A stretch of DNA of 64,000 bases from Cristatella mucedo (lineage: Eukaryota > Bryozoa > Phylactolaemata > Cristatellidae). The notes under the pieces were generated by a model. It searched no databases. It saw only the letters and a program-made list of their open reading frames with translations, and was not told where the DNA came from. Where the stretch lies: assembly GCA_009760855.2 (NCBI GenBank), contig WPIO01000254.1, forward strand, positions 82,501-146,500. Direction: 5' to 3'. Made by a program: the position numbers and the translations under genes. Every line of letters begins with the position of its first letter. Within the stretch, counting starts at the first letter, position 1. Shown here piece by piece: positions 34,340 to 46,399 of the stretch.

Positions 34340-35119
34340 GTCGTTGCTCAATGCCGTTTGTGGCTGTCATTCATGAGCACCGGCTCAAAGCTAGGATTGA
34401 GACTGCTTTGCACAGTATCGACAATGCAGCGAAGAAGCCGACATTTTCCAGGGCTTTATAAGTCTCGTCTAACCCCACGACAGTTACAGCTCGTATCAAG
34501 ATGCCGTTCGGCAGCTACACGAAGGCAGTGAAATTGAAATCTTTGCCTAATCTAACGGTTAATCTAGAAGAAGTGCCATCATCATTGTCATCGCGCGAGC
34601 TCTCCTAATCTGAGCGATAAAAGTATTGACATGATAAAATAAAGCCTTCAAAAGATGTTTTCTCCCTAATGCGATTCGAAGAAGAGCTGTTCGGTACTTC
34701 CTGTGTGGCGAACCACAAGAGGTCCCCGATGCAGCATCTATACCATTATCACACAAGGGGCAAGCCCTCTAATATTAGATCTAGCAAGTTCCTTTCGGCA
34801 TGTAGAGCTGATCGCTTCATCGCGTCAGCACCACTGAGCTTGCCGATTCCTGCCACAACCGTTGCTATATCTACATACATTGTCCTTTGAGGGCTGGCAT
34901 GCGATGCAACAGGGCATGCTATCACTAGCTACTAGATAACCCTCATTTGAAACGTGTCCACAGTACCAAGAATGAGGTGGCTCGTAGGCTGCCATATTTT
35001 GTATATGTTTTATTATTAATGCAGTGAGTCTACAACGACTTTCTAAGGCTTAGATAGCCCCAAAGCCTGCTAGTTCTCCTGAACCCCCATAGCAATCAAT
35101 GCCACAGACCTCCAAATGC
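34340..35119. other. No gene recognised
   Basis: Open frames up to 90 codons without a recognisable domain. The stretch near 34,660-34,720 may be an old LINE remnant, but I cannot support that. Confidence 0.3.
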
Positions 35120-35405
35120 TCTTGACGTGCCATCATCTTGCCTGAGCATAATAGACCATGTTCCAAAATGGCCTACATCCTGTCTTGGTGAGAGCAGTCA
35201 GTGCATAAATTATCATGGCAAACGGTTAATTAGTGAGCCTTCGAAATATGGGATACACGCCGGATTCGTTGTAATGCTGCTTGTTTTCATAAGTTTTCCT
35301 CTCTCCCATGCTGAAGTAGCTGCCAAGCAATATTTAGGTTTTCGCTTATACGCCAAAACACACAGCTATCTATATATGTTCTTGATAGAAATATAAGAAA
35401 TACAG

Positions 35406-35490
35406 TGCATTTTTATCGCATCCTACGAGAACTTAATCTGTATTTAAGCTCTTCTTATGTAACGGGGCTCGTGCCCACGACCTCGATTAT
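35406..35490 (-). mobile_element. SINE-1 partial copy
   Basis: Reverse complement of the SINE-1 tail (CGCATCCTACGAGAACTTAA) and a B-box-like GTCGTGGGCACGAGCCCC, lying within an old LINE-A copy. Confidence 0.6.
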
Positions 35491-35604
35491 GAAATACATT
35501 CACATTGTCATTGTTCAGGGCCAGTACCTAAAAAATTGGGGCAAAGGTAGTAAGTCCGGTCGAGATAGGCCGACGAATGAGTTTCTTGCTTACAGACTAT
35601 TAGC

Positions 35605-35765
35605 AGCTGGTGAGTTTTTGTGCGGCCAAGTGGCTAAGATACTCATCCCGATCGATGTCAAGATAAATGTTTTCAATGGCCGAGGTCGTGGGCTCGAGCT
35701 CTGTGTCATTTGTGAAGCATCCAGATAGAAAGTAAAATCTCTTAGGGCAATATAAAAATTAATTT
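35605..35765 (+). mobile_element. SINE-1 copy
   Basis: Begins GCTGGTGAGTTTTTGTGCGG, with A-box-like GGCCAAGTGGCTAAGATAC, B-box-like GAGGTCGTGGGCTCGAGC, then GTGAAGCATCCAGATAGAAA and CTCTTAGGGCAATATAAA. With the opposite-strand copy 120 bp upstream it forms an inverted SINE pair inside a LINE. Confidence 0.65.
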
Positions 35766-36689
35766 GACCTCTCCCTGCTTTTCAACACACGAAACTCTCT
35801 CTAACTTCCCAGCAGCTAGCGATGCCGACATTCAAATTTGGATGTCAGCAAACATTCTAAAACGGAATTACGATAAAACCAACTTCATAGTAACTTTATA
35901 GTAATGCCACATTCCATAACCACTCTCCAATAGGCGCAAGTTACTCCATCAAGCAACGCATCGACCTCGAGGTCCCCCCAGACACATTTAGGTCCGTTTA
36001 TTCTCTCCACTCCCGCTAACCCATCTGAAATACTTTCTCCGCAGGGTTCTAACCTCCTCCCACACCCTATCCACTTGCTTGGTCACTTAGCTCATTACCC
36101 TGCCAACGTTAAGTCTTTTGGAGACTGTGCTTAAAGAACCTATACTCACAAAGCCTAAAAGTAGCTAGTGATTGATATCACGACACTCCTGACTTCAAGA
36201 GAATCAAAACTAAGCCAAACACAACCCCGCTTTTCACAGCATTTGTCCATGTGACTGTCCATACGAATTCTCCTTTTGCGTTTGCATGTACTGACTTGTA
36301 CATGTTGCAATCACTAATCAGCCAATATGTTTCCTTGCCAGCATACGTCTGGTGCTCAGAAAAAATCAGTGATCTTCGGTTGTTACATAGATAGATTATC
36401 GATACTATAACTATTATCATCAGGGCTAGCATCGTCCGACGCAATTAAGTATGATATTGACATTGGAGGAAAAGCACTTCGGTTCTAAGAAAAAGAAAAA
36501 CGAAGTAAAATCTGTAAGACAAAGAAAATTGAATACGCCGGACGTGCAGAGCTAAGGTACCCTTGTGTACAAAAGAGCTGCATGGCTAAATTCTCGTATT
36601 AGAAAATTTAAAAATAAAGAAAACGCACGTACTGCCACAGTATTTCATTGAGTTAAGCAGGAACTAAGAAACGCGGAGCCTTGTTGCAA

Positions 36690-36715
36690 TTGAGAAAGAG
36701 AGAGAGAGAGAGCAA
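36690..36715. repeat. Short (GA)n tract
   Basis: AGAGAGAGAGAGAG embedded in purine-rich sequence. Confidence 0.8.
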
Positions 36716-36879
36716 AGAGAGCCAGAGCATGAGAGAGATGATGTCTGAGAGAACGGAGGTGAGCAAAATATAATGACCTGTTGTAGAAGAGGCGTTTTAT
36801 ATACATTTATCTAAGGCAAAGGACACGCTTATAGTAAGCATGCTAAGATGGTCTCACAGATGCATCTGATATCATAATA

Positions 36880-38150
36880 AAAAAATAATAATAATGATAA
36901 TGCACTTGATAAAGCGCCCTCAGAGAAGTCATTCTCTTTCTAGGTGCTTTGCATTTGTTGCAAATAAAAATGCGATTGAATGGTGAGCAACATCATGCTT
37001 GATAAACAACATGAATAACATAGTTAGGGGTGATATGAACATTGTCAGCATGCATAAGCACGTTAAGGACGAATCACAGGGACCCACTAAAAGCTGTCCT
37101 AAATAGGTTTTGTAAGTTCTTTCTAACTGTGGTCAAGTCAGGGGATGTTGTGACGCAAGTCAGTAGTGAATTCCAGGCTTCGGGAGCATACGAACTAAAT
37201 GCATAGTCTCCAAAGGATCTGAGGTTTGTACGAGGTATTGGTAAACTGTTGGTTTCCGAAAAGCAGGTGGTACGTTGCTATGCTTGGTTAAGGAGTAGAT
37301 CTAAAAGATAGGCTGGAGCCTAAGAATAAAGAGACCTAAAAGTGAGCGACAAAACCTTGAAGTCGATCCGTTGCTTGACTGGTAGCCATTGCAGGCCGAT
37401 GAGAAGTGGTGTGGTGTGGCAACTGTGACGCTCACGACCGACAAGCTTAGCTGCAGAGTTTTGCATATCTGTAATCGCCTGATCGCGTATGTCGGTAAGC
37501 CAGCAAGCAGGGATATGAACTGCTACGTCTCTAATGCCGGCTATGTGTTTTGCAAGGAATATGCAAGTAAGTTCAGTTTCATCCTCTCGATCTTAAGGCA
37601 ACTGGTCGACATCCAAGCAGCCGACTCCAAGGGAATGCTGCTGGCAGAGAGGGCACATGTGCAAGCCGATGTCAAACACAGTCTATCCTGTTCGAGATAT
37701 ATGGTATGGTTGACCGAGAACCGGGAAAAAGACCACCCTAGTTGAAAACTGCAAGCAAAAGAACAACTAGATGAAACCTGACCATTGTAAAAGGCATACT
37801 GGTTTGGCAAGGGATGAGTCAAATTTCGCGGAGCCTGATCCATCAGAACAACCTTCCTTTGCAATCTCTTTCAGAGGATCTGATGGTGTCGAACGATGCC
37901 AAATAGTGAATAAAGACCAATGCGGTGACACTTGCATCATTAATAACACTGAGGATATCGTTAACCAAACAAAGATCGGTTACATTTAAACAGTTGCACT
38001 TAAAACCAGACTGAACCTTGCCAGACGAACAAATCTTTTCCAATTGAGACCACGAGGTTGCTATCTATGATCTTCTCGATAATACTGAACAAAAAGCAAG
38101 AAGACAGACTGACAAAGAGTTAGTAAGAAGTCGGAATGAAACGCAGGCTT
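36880..38150 (-). mobile_element. LINE-A-related copy, C-terminus plus RT fragment
   Basis: ATT-rich tail and stem-loop at 36,880-36,962, then a diverged C-terminal domain to about 37,500 (LNSRRDVTTS side). Beyond an apparent deletion, 37,540-38,140 gives minus-strand RT pieces: VQSGFKCNCLNVTDLCLVND and LVFIHYLASFDTIRSSERD (siblings have LVLLDLSAAFDTIDHK), then AAWMSTSCLKIERMKLNLL (siblings have RTWMAANFLKLNDDKTNLL). All are frameshifted. Confidence 0.7.
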
Positions 38151-38990
38151 AGTGAGTGTGGGTCAATTTGAACAGCTGGGGAACCATTTGTTTGACCACT
38201 TGTGAACAACTAATTTGAACAGCTGGAGAATAACCACAGCTAATGGTCGGCTAAGGCACTCCACTTGTGTGAAGTTGAGCCAAGCTGCCGCTGATGAACA
38301 TATTAGTAAGCCTTAATTACGGCAACCAGGTCACGCGCGAAAGCTAAAAAAATGATATTCTTAAGTATGCTGCAGGTTAAGACCGTAAGGTCGCAGAAGC
38401 CGCAGATTTTACAGAGGCACAAATCTGTCTGAAACACTGTCAAGATAGGTAGGAAGCGTTTCACCTGAACTCCAAAAAAATAGTCTTGATTTGCTCCATT
38501 ACGCAAATGAACTACAATCTTGAACACTGTACATTGAAGTATAGCAAATCCGAAGGTCTGTGCAATGACTAAAAGCAGACAAAAGAATTTCGCTTTCGGC
38601 TGAGGTAGAGCCTGCAGTCTTTCGTTGCCCACACTAATGCTCTATCTAGAACATTGAGCAGACACAACCCTCGCTACTGCTCCCAAAACGGGTTTGAAAG
38701 TGCTGCCTAGCTCTATCATGACAAGTCACGCGCCCATGTAGGATCGCTGCATCACGGGAGGGTTAGAAAGGTAACTGTTATTACACTAAGTGGTTGCGAA
38801 TGCATGCATGTACGTATGCACTGATAACAAGGACGAACAACCTGCTCCACAGGGCACGAACATGAAGGGCTAATTTTTTTGGACAAGCTCAGGCCAGCCA
38901 GTGAAGAAAAAAACGAATCTCTGTCTTTTATGTACGAAATACACTGACAAACCTTACGCATAATACAAACCAACAAATTACTATAACTAT
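38151..38990. other. No gene recognised; short direct repeat near 38,165-38,235
   Basis: AATTTGAACAGCTGG occurs twice about 45 bp apart. Otherwise nothing recognisable. Confidence 0.35.
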
Positions 38991-39016
38991 GACCAAGAAT
39001 ATGACAAGGTATCATA

Positions 39017-39130
39017 CCTTGTGCGGATGGTTGCCAGATCCTGCTGCATGGTCCTGCGCTCGGCCTGCATGCCCAGGAATTGTGTTTCTGCCTGCATGAC
39101 ATAGACGGTAACGAGGTAGCCACCGTACTT
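39017..39130 (-). CDS. Candidate exon of an unidentified coiled-coil protein
   Basis: On the minus strand a frame reads YGGYLVTVYVMQAETQFLG and then MQAERRTMQQDLATIRTR, strongly protein-like and helical. It ends at a plausible donor (ACAAG|GTATGATAC). The upstream boundary may be an acceptor at CCTCTGCAAG. About 170 bp upstream (39,235-39,320) a second patch, LQKEQLLSKISGNRDLRSRK, follows a possible acceptor (TTGACCTAG) and reads in a coiled-coil style. I do not recognise the protein and cannot link the two patches in frame with certainty. It could be a gene or a pseudogene. Confidence 0.3.
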
Positions 39131-39334
39131 GCAGAGGGAATTTTAGCAGCAGTGTCCAATACAGATAATTTCACAGAGACAGTAATTGCCTCAAATGCAG
39201 CTCCAATATAAATATGTAAGTAAAGAACCTATTTTTCCTCCTTCCTGCTTCTGAGGTCTCTATTTCCGCTAATTTTGGACAGCAACTGCTCTTTTTGTAG
39301 ATTGACGGCAAACAGACTAGGTCAAGTAAATGCT

Positions 39335-39685
39335 TTCAAAGCTTCAGCAAACGAAGGATTGCCAAAATAATCGGTGAGAAATTGTAGTTATGAGATTAAT
39401 TATGTTAATTGTTGTGGCTTGAATGAATTTTGCTTTAGCAAGCATGTATGCCCGGCAGCCCTTAAACTTCCACGAAACATCCGAGGCACTCTTATCCTAT
39501 TACTGTTAATCGCAATACTATTAACAATAGCAGAACATTTGCGTAATGCCCTAAAAAGAACTGCATCTCTTCCCAGGCATTTCGAGATTTGTATGCTAAA
39601 GAAGAAGCATAGTCAGCTGGTTGAGGACTACATGTATAAGTTCAGCATGCACAAGCACACGATGGACTAATGAAAGTATGTGATC
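39335..39685. other. No gene recognised
   Basis: Open frame of 98 codons at 39,374-39,670 with one hydrophobic stretch (RGTLILLLLIAILLTIAE). No domain recognised; the hydrophobic run could be chance. Confidence 0.25.
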
Positions 39686-39689
39686 ACAG

Positions 39690-39960
39690 CTCAGTGCTCA
39701 CCTATTGCTCACCAATCTTAACTGGCTGTTTATAGAGCAGCATATCGAATTCAAGAATCTGTCACTCACCACTAGCTAACTCCATTATTTTGGCCTGGCC
39801 TAGCTATCTGGCTTATATCCGTACCAGGCCTCTGTTGCACAGCCTGTTCTATCGATTCTGGTCAATTGGTGTTGCCTAATGAAACAGCAATCTCTATAGG
39901 ACCTCATCGACAGTTGTCATATTTCCAGGACAGGGAAGTCACTATCGAATGACATCGTAA
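39690..39960 (+). mobile_element. LINE-A-related C-terminal fragment, old
   Basis: Frames with many stops still align with the LADLHWLPVKQRIDFKV to AYLSDIL region (SPILTGCL, ISNSRICHSPLANS, LAYIRTRPLLHSL). No tail. Confidence 0.45.
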
Positions 39961-40364
39961 AATCATCTGCTTTGGCGACATTCACAAAAGAAGCTATGAG
40001 CTTCCTAAGGCTGGCGACCATTGCTATATCCAAGTGAATTTATCTTTTCAAACAAGCACTTTGCAAACCCATGAACATTGTGCCTGGAAGCAAGTGCGAA
40101 ATGATTTTGTATATGGAGCCACAGTGCTATGCCTGTTGTTCTGTGTTGTTCGAGCATATATCTGTGCACTGCTCATTACATGTCACTAACCGAGAAACCT
40201 ACTAACCTGCAGCCTCGTCTTTTGTTGTATGTTTGCTCAAGCAGGACACCATGCTTGTCGTGAACTTTCGGTTCTCTTGCAGCAAGCAGTAAAGTGCTCG
40301 AATAAAGATTCAGTCTTCTCATGCTGCTCTCTGAAAGACGTTCTATCTTTATAATTACTTTTAC

Positions 40365-40510
40365 AGAAGTCTCGCCGGTCTACACCATCTTGTTTGGCTG
40401 TGGTATCTGGTTGAAGCAACTCCGAATATTCGCAATGTTACAATGCTGAAAGTACCCAGATTTGACTGCGAAGCTTAAGTGGTCATCTTAACTGATTTTT
40501 TCGCTATGGT
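40365..40510 (-). mobile_element. LINE-A fragment, old
   Basis: The minus strand reads LLQPDTTAKQDGVDRRDFCK, aligning with LDKDTTSKLVHAFVTSRLDFCN, then the AENIQIF-like segment that precedes it. The nucleotide match to GCTGAAAATAGGCTGATTTG and TGGTCGTCTAAC is clear. Confidence 0.6.
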
Positions 40511-40699
40511 GCTAGCAATTCATCGCCCAATACATTAGTCTGATTACCGAAGCAGCTAATTTTTTGTCTGCTGAACGCAGAATAAAAGCCATTGAGAATT
40601 GTCAGCAGCTATATAAGTTAAGGCTGCTGAATTAGTCCATATTCACTCATTATTTTACTTATTTAGAAATATTGAAAAGGTATGTTCTGCAGAAATTAG

Positions 40700-41206
40700 A
40701 TAAAAAGGAGTGAAGAAAGGTCAACAACGGTTGGCCGAAAACACTCTGGCCATTGACGCTCCACCCATGGATGCTTGCTCCGACCCTTGGTACTCTCTCC
40801 GGCTACGGGTGCTTGCTGTGGAGCCCAAAGCTTCGCCGGAGGAAGCAGCAGCAACAGCAGCAGCCTGGAACTGCTTGCCTATATCATTTCTCGACTAGCC
40901 CACCTGTTTGACTCTCCACGATGATCCTAAAGGCCATTACTTTCGTCTTCTTTATAAATACTGTGATCCGTACAACGATAATGATGCATAACCTACTATT
41001 TATAATTTAGTTCTACCAGTCTGAGCGTCTAGCCGGAGAAACTGAATCCCCTGGGCTGTTTAAAAACCCCAGTGCCGCCACAGCACAAGTAAGAGCTCGT
41101 CTTCTGAAAAACATATGTACTACCACCTTACACCATCGTCAAACTTCCTACGAGCATTATCGTCTCGTCGCAAAGCGGTTCGCCAAGTACGCCGTTGACT
41201 ACTAAA
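40700..41206 (+). pseudogene. Unidentified coding-like region in several frames
   Basis: Three adjacent protein-like stretches use different frames: AENTLAIDAPPMDACSDPWY and RLRVLAVEPKASPEEAA (40,730-40,870); LELLAYIISRLAHLFDSPR (about 40,862-40,920) and KGHYFRLLYKYCDPYNDNDA (about 40,930-40,990); and FYQSERLAGETESPGLFKNP with RQTSYEHYRLVAKRFAKYA (about 41,012-41,206). A possible acceptor (TATAATTTAG) precedes the third. This could be a frameshifted pseudogene or exons with very short introns. I do not recognise the family. Confidence 0.35.
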
Positions 41207-41209
41207 GAT

Positions 41210-42240
41210 GACATGCTGCGATGACGGGCGATCCACCCATCACGTGACACACATGCAGTTTTTACGTCTCATCGCTCCTAACACAAGAACGTATGGTTTC
41301 GTCGAAGGTGGGCAGCAATGGGGCAAAGCCAGTTGAGACTTGCCATTAATCACGTTATCCTGTGCCTCTTTCACTTCTGTCAGACCTAGCATGTCTTTGG
41401 AATATTGAAGCCACCTGCTTAACCTCTTGCTGAGCGAGGGTCCTATTTTCGCGTGATCGGAATATGAAGCTACTAGCCGCCGATAACCGAGAAGGGGGCA
41501 ACACGGACTACGGCAGCTGTGCATAGCCATTCACGGGACTGCTGGTGAAAGAAGAAAATATTGCAACAACTGCCTCGAGGCCGTTCATCGAGTCATTTGC
41601 TTGGTCCTTCGAGTTTCTGACTCGATGTGTCCTGGTGTGGCCGCGAGACATCTCAAACTCGACCGCTTATACAGCCTGTGCACTATTACTAGAGGTGCGT
41701 TTTTGGCCCCGACTTCAGAACTGGTTTTGTAGCTCTGATCAGTCGGCGAGCTATCGGTAGTGACTCCTATACAGTAGGTGCGTCGCGTCCCCGACGACCC
41801 TCAGAGCTCAGAGTTCACGCTTTGTGAATGCGAGATACCCACGTAATTGCGGCATGCTCTCATCCACAAATCTGACGGATTTCTAGCCAGGGCAAAGGCC
41901 GGAGGTACGGGGGTGTATCCCTCCATTTATTATCCGCAAGCGAAGCCATCATGCACTAATTGTTAAATAAATACGAAAAGGGATTGCATGCAGTTATCCC
42001 TATTGAGCTATCACTAATCGCGACCTTTCGGCTTATGTTATAAGGTAGACCTCTATTTAGAACAAAGTTGTTGCAATGTCAAAAACGGTATGGATAAATC
42101 ATTATTTCTGAAGGAAAGTAGCATTTGCTAAGCAATAGTTCTTGTATGAGGTGAAAGGGAAAATATATCAGGACATACTAGAAAATGTCATTTTAAGGGC
42201 AATCAGCAGTCAACTGTTGCTCAAACTGACAAACAAGAAG
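41210..42240. other. No gene recognised
   Basis: A 96-codon minus-strand frame at 41,240-41,530 includes SLSKRLSRWLQYSKDMLGL and could be decayed coding sequence, but I cannot identify it. Confidence 0.3.
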
Positions 42241-42380
42241 AAGCTGGTATGGTAAAGTGGTTAAGTTGCTTGCCCCGACCAAGGTCTGGCTGAGGTCGTG
42301 GACTCGAGCCCCAAACATAGGTTAAGTGCCTGAATAGAGATTAAGTTCTCTAGGGTCGCTATACAAATAGATAATAGTTA
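42241..42380 (+). mobile_element. SINE-1, well preserved copy
   Basis: AGCTGGTATGGTAAAGTGGT (A-box region), GAGGTCGTGGACTCGAGCCC (B-box region), then TAAGTGCCTGAATAGAGATT, AAGTTCTCTAGGGTCGCTAT and a short A/T tail. A good reference copy for the family, about 140 bp long. Confidence 0.8.
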
Positions 42381-42663
42381 TAAGTAGCTTAACAGTCACT
42401 ATGGTCAATGGTTACTTGACTAGCATGTAATCACTTTCATTTAGTGTGTGGGGTGCATATAATTAGTCTGATGGAAACACCAACATTTTGGAATACTAGT
42501 GAACAATGAGGAGTCATAATTTCATGCGCCCTCGTGATTGTGCAGATGGTTATATGAATTGCAAGCATCATTGATTACGGGAAGCTGGTCTGGATACTGG
42601 GAGATCAGCAGAATGCAGCATTGGACTTCATGCTGACCAGAATTGCTTAGATCACTACATACA

Positions 42664-42723
42664 TTTAATATAAATAAATAAATAAACGAATAAATTATTA
42701 AATTAATTAATATTGTGAATACA

Positions 42724-42772
<49 letters not shown>

Positions 42773-42945
42773 AGAGAAATAAGGAAATAAAGAATTCAAG
42801 AAATAGAGGAATAAAAAGAAGAAAAATATAAATAAACAGATAAATGAATGAATAAATAAATGAATGAATAAATGAATAAATAAATACATAAATAAATAAA
42901 TGAATACATAAATAAATAAATAAATACATAAATAAACAAAGTCTA
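42664..42945. repeat. (AAAT)n microsatellite
   Basis: AAAT units in several blocks with GAAT and CAAT variants and a degenerate centre at 42,775-42,840. Leucine-phenylalanine-isoleucine open frames on the minus strand are artefacts. Confidence 0.95.
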
Positions 42946-43450
42946 CACAAGTATATATACATGAGTAAACAGGAATTGATTTAAAATGCTTTACTTCACA
43001 TTGTAAAGACATCCTTTAAAAATTCATCTTGTGTATTATTAATAGCTTTAAAAATGTTCAAAGCATGCTACTTTATAAGAATAAGAAAATATAAGATTGT
43101 AGAGTAGTAATTTTTGGTCAACATCTAAAACCCGACAAAAATTGGTTTTATAAGTGATTTTTTTCTGTTGTTTACAGCTTACCGGAGTATCACAAAGCTA
43201 AAAACTCCGAGCGGCTCATTCAGACTTAAATAAAGAGCTGTACCTTCAATAAAGAGTGTCCTAAATTTCTAACACATTCATCCTGCTGGTGTTAACTCAC
43301 ATAAAAACAGCATTGGAGCTTACTTCGAGCAACAAAGCACGAGCTTTTATCAGAAAACACTGCACTCTGCTGTGTTTGTGTACAAACACAACTTACCAGA
43401 CGCACAATAAGCTACCAGCAAGTGTTTCATCTAAAAATTAATACACACCC
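42946..43450. other. No gene recognised
   Basis: AT-rich low-copy spacer. Confidence 0.4.
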
Positions 43451-43545
43451 AATAATAATAATAATAATAATAATAATAATTCACTTGATAAAGCGCCCTC
43501 AGAGAACTTCATCTCTCTCTAGGCGCTTTACCTTTGCTGTAATCT
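43451..43545 (-). mobile_element. LINE-A 3' tail only
   Basis: (AAT)10 or so followed by TTCACTTGATAAAGCGCCCT and CTCTAGGCGCTTTACC: the reverse complement of the family's last 90 bp. Another extreme 5' truncation. Confidence 0.88.
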
Positions 43546-43549
43546 TTTT

Positions 43550-45260
43550 GAAGTCGTTATTTAATTAATTCAGGGTAAATTCGTGGTAATTTTTATTCCT
43601 ATCTTTTCTTTCGGACACAGATGAAAAATGCAAAGTGATCAGCGAGATGTTTTTTGGCAATTCGGTAAAGGACAAGTCAATGGCTGTCCATATTAGAGCA
43701 GGACACATTTTAGTGATGAAGGGATGATTGGGAACACCTAAAAGGATCCGTTACCACTTTCCGAACACAAGCAAGGAAATATCGCCCACCAATGGACTCG
43801 AATCCAAGCTTCATGTATTCAAGCACGAGCGAGCAATTTCTATCCCGAGCTATAACCCCAGTGTTTTACTGATTCTTTTGATTGATAATATGCGTATTTG
43901 AGAGTTTTTCTTCCCACTGCCGAAGGTAGTAAACTTAACCAAAGCTCTGACGAGTTCTCGTGTATTAAAGTTATTAAAAGTATAATGATGCAACTGATTT
44001 CAGTGATCTCGGTTTACTGCAGTGGCTTGTCAAGTGTATGGGTTTCTGAATAGCAAGCAGTGGAACCTATCATGCTTATTCTTCATCATTTCAAAGGTGC
44101 CGAGAAGGAGATTAGGTTCTCTAAACGTGCAGTATACATCCATTGATAAAAAAAGCATATAGGCAGTTTAGTTTTATTTAGGCAGCTTTAGTGGCAGTTT
44201 CCCTATTCACATACGTATGTGTATGATGGTAGGCCTGTCTGTTGGTGACGTGGAAAATTTAGTTTAAAACCAATAAAGAGCTAAGCTCGGTTGACGAAGC
44301 TGTTATACTACGGCTGTCCTTCGGTTTGGCAAAGATGCTCTTAAGGGGAATATATCAACAGTATTGGGAGTGATCCCCCAAAATGTCTGCAAGTAGTGAT
44401 AGTTATCCCCCAAAGGCCATTTATTATTATTGTACAAAGACCAATAAAACGAATGGCATGAAAATTAGCACAAAGACCACTGGTATCATAAGCGATTGTT
44501 AGATGCTATATTGCTGCCGTGTTGACTTTCCTACTACCTGTGCAAGTCCAAGGTCACGTATAGCACTGCAGCTCATTCATACACATCTTTAACATCAACT
44601 CACCAGATTCCAAACCGGGCATTTTAAAAATATGGAAAACCACTCATAAAATGCAGGAAACTCGCCTCCTTGCTAACCCAAGCGCACAATAATATAAAAA
44701 GTCGAAATCTCAAACTGTTGACTGTTATCATGACCACTGCCCAAAAGCATTTTGTGACAGAAACATTAAACCCATTCAAACCCATAATGCGTAGATGCAC
44801 GGGGGGATGAACATGGAGATAGGTGAGCCCCACCTATATATAACAAATTTAACACTGATAGTCCTAGTATAGACCAAATTGTGCAATTGATGAAGTACAA
44901 GGTACAACTGCTGGGACAGCAGTCAGAGAAGCCAACTTATGCTCCAAAAGCATGTAGTTGAAATTTCACGTCGATCAGGTCACTATCAGCCTACCTGTGA
45001 CATTTTTACGTCATATGAGTGAAAAGATGACAAAGGGGTAGCAAGACTTTTTATAATGACAGAGCCGGGAACCCATTCACGCCTGGCGCATGTCCCTAGG
45101 TCCCATGTCTGGATGACCTTTGCAAAGTTTCTCAAAATAAACTTATCTGTTAAAGCCGTTCGCTAGTCTTCCTGTTTAGTCTTTCATATGCATTTGCTCA
45201 CTTCACCTGTGCCTGCTCCTTGGTGATGTTACCACCAATGATTTATTACTGCTCTCCATG
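43550..45260. other. No gene recognised; faint SINE/LINE tail at about 44,090-44,150
   Basis: Low-copy sequence. GTGCCGAGAAGGAGATTAGG followed by TTCTCT resembles the stem-loop tail but is diverged. No coding stretch supported. Confidence 0.35.
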
Positions 45261-45261
45261 T

Positions 45262-45330
45262 AGCGTCTTCCAAGTGTCTAAATAGAGATTCAAATCTCTG
45301 AGGGCACTGTGCGAACGTATTTTCATCGTC
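45262..45330 (+). repeat. SINE/LINE 3' tail fragment
   Basis: AAGTGTCTAAATAGAGATTC followed by AAATCTCTGAGGGCACTGTG matches the stem-loop tail with a few changes. Confidence 0.5.
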
Positions 45331-45494
45331 ATCGCTTAGTTAGGCACCACAATCGATCACTCTGAGACTCGATACTTTCCTGACTTTGACACATTAAGTT
45401 CAGTTGTGCTACTACTTACTATATTACCTTAAATTTTTCTAATTATACTAACACAATTTTGCTAAGAAAAGTTAATATGATGTAATATAATACT

Positions 45495-45945
45495 ATAATA
45501 ATGCACTTGATAAAGCGCTCTCAGAGAACTTAATCTCTTTCTAGGAGCTTTACATTTGATCCAAAGTGTAATGTAAATGAATGGTAAGTAAAATCATGCT
45601 TGAAAAACAAACAAAATGAAAAATATGTTTAGGGGTGACCTGCACAGGGTGAGCGTGCAAATGTGGTTAGTGGCAGCATGCACAGTGTCAGCTCGCATAA
45701 GCACATGAAGGACGAATCACAGGGACCCACTAAATGCTGTCCTAAATAGGTGTGTTTTTAAGTTCCTTTTAAATGTGGTCAGGTCAGGGGATGTTCTGAC
45801 ACAGGTCGGGAGGGAGTTCCAGGCTTTGGGAGCATACGAACTAAATGCACGGTCTCCAAAGTATTTAAGGTTTTTACGAGGTATTTATAGACTGTTGGAT
45901 TCCGGAAAGCGTGTGGTACGATGCTTGGCCTGATGGGGTAACAAG
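45495..45945 (-). mobile_element. LINE-A, 5'-truncated copy
   Basis: Stem-loop and tail at 45,495-45,565, then the C-terminal end of ORF2 (LFRTAFSGSL near 45,725, APKAWNSLPTCVRTSPDL near 45,800) up to the PHQAKHRT position near 45,940. Lies divergent from the next LINE-A copy, 450 bp away. Confidence 0.9.
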
Positions 45946-46399
45946 TTTAGTCGTGGAATTTTCCATTATTCATAAAACCCTATTAAAAACACGACTGTTC
46001 TACAAATCAGCACGAGAACGTAAATTAATTTGGTTAGACGAAACGCCCATTCAGAAAGCCTTGCATGATCGTAGCAATTCGACCTTGATCGGAAGTCCCG
46101 GACTCGAATATGTTTCCAATTCTGCATAGCCCACGCCAAGCCTAACCTGCATTCGTTACACAATTAGTAGCCTGTTGACATCATCTCAATCCTAAGGAAT
46201 AAAATAAGTAGCCCAGCTGAGCCAAGAGAGCTTATGACATTATGAGTAGCTTGGAAGCAGATTCTCAGGCGGGCTGATAAGAATAAGCCGTAGTCGGCAG
46301 CAGGAGAAAATATTTAGTGGCCTATTGCATAGCTCAAAGGTTCTAGTGACAGTATGATGCAATACAATACCTTAAACTACAATCTCTTCTTTAGTTGCG
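45946..46399. other. No gene recognised
   Basis: Unique spacer between inverted LINE-A copies. A 65-72 codon frame on each strand shows no domain. Confidence 0.35.

Larger units (their letters stand above)
35120..36190 (+). mobile_element. Old LINE-A copy interrupted by SINE-1 insertions
   Basis: RT palm remnants at about 35,235-35,395 (PSKYGIHAGFVVMLLVF, FPLSHAEVAAKQYLGFRLYA) align with PLKYGVPQGSVLGPVLF and LPLADVIAKHNLGFHFYAD of better copies. The element resumes after the SINEs at about 35,818 (DADIQIWMSANILKRNYDKT) and decays through its C-terminal domain to about 36,190. No tail is seen. Confidence 0.65.

Noticed and set aside
42707-43012. Hydrophobic multi-span membrane protein on the minus strand
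   Set aside because: Its leucine, isoleucine and phenylalanine pattern is the translation of (AAAT)n.
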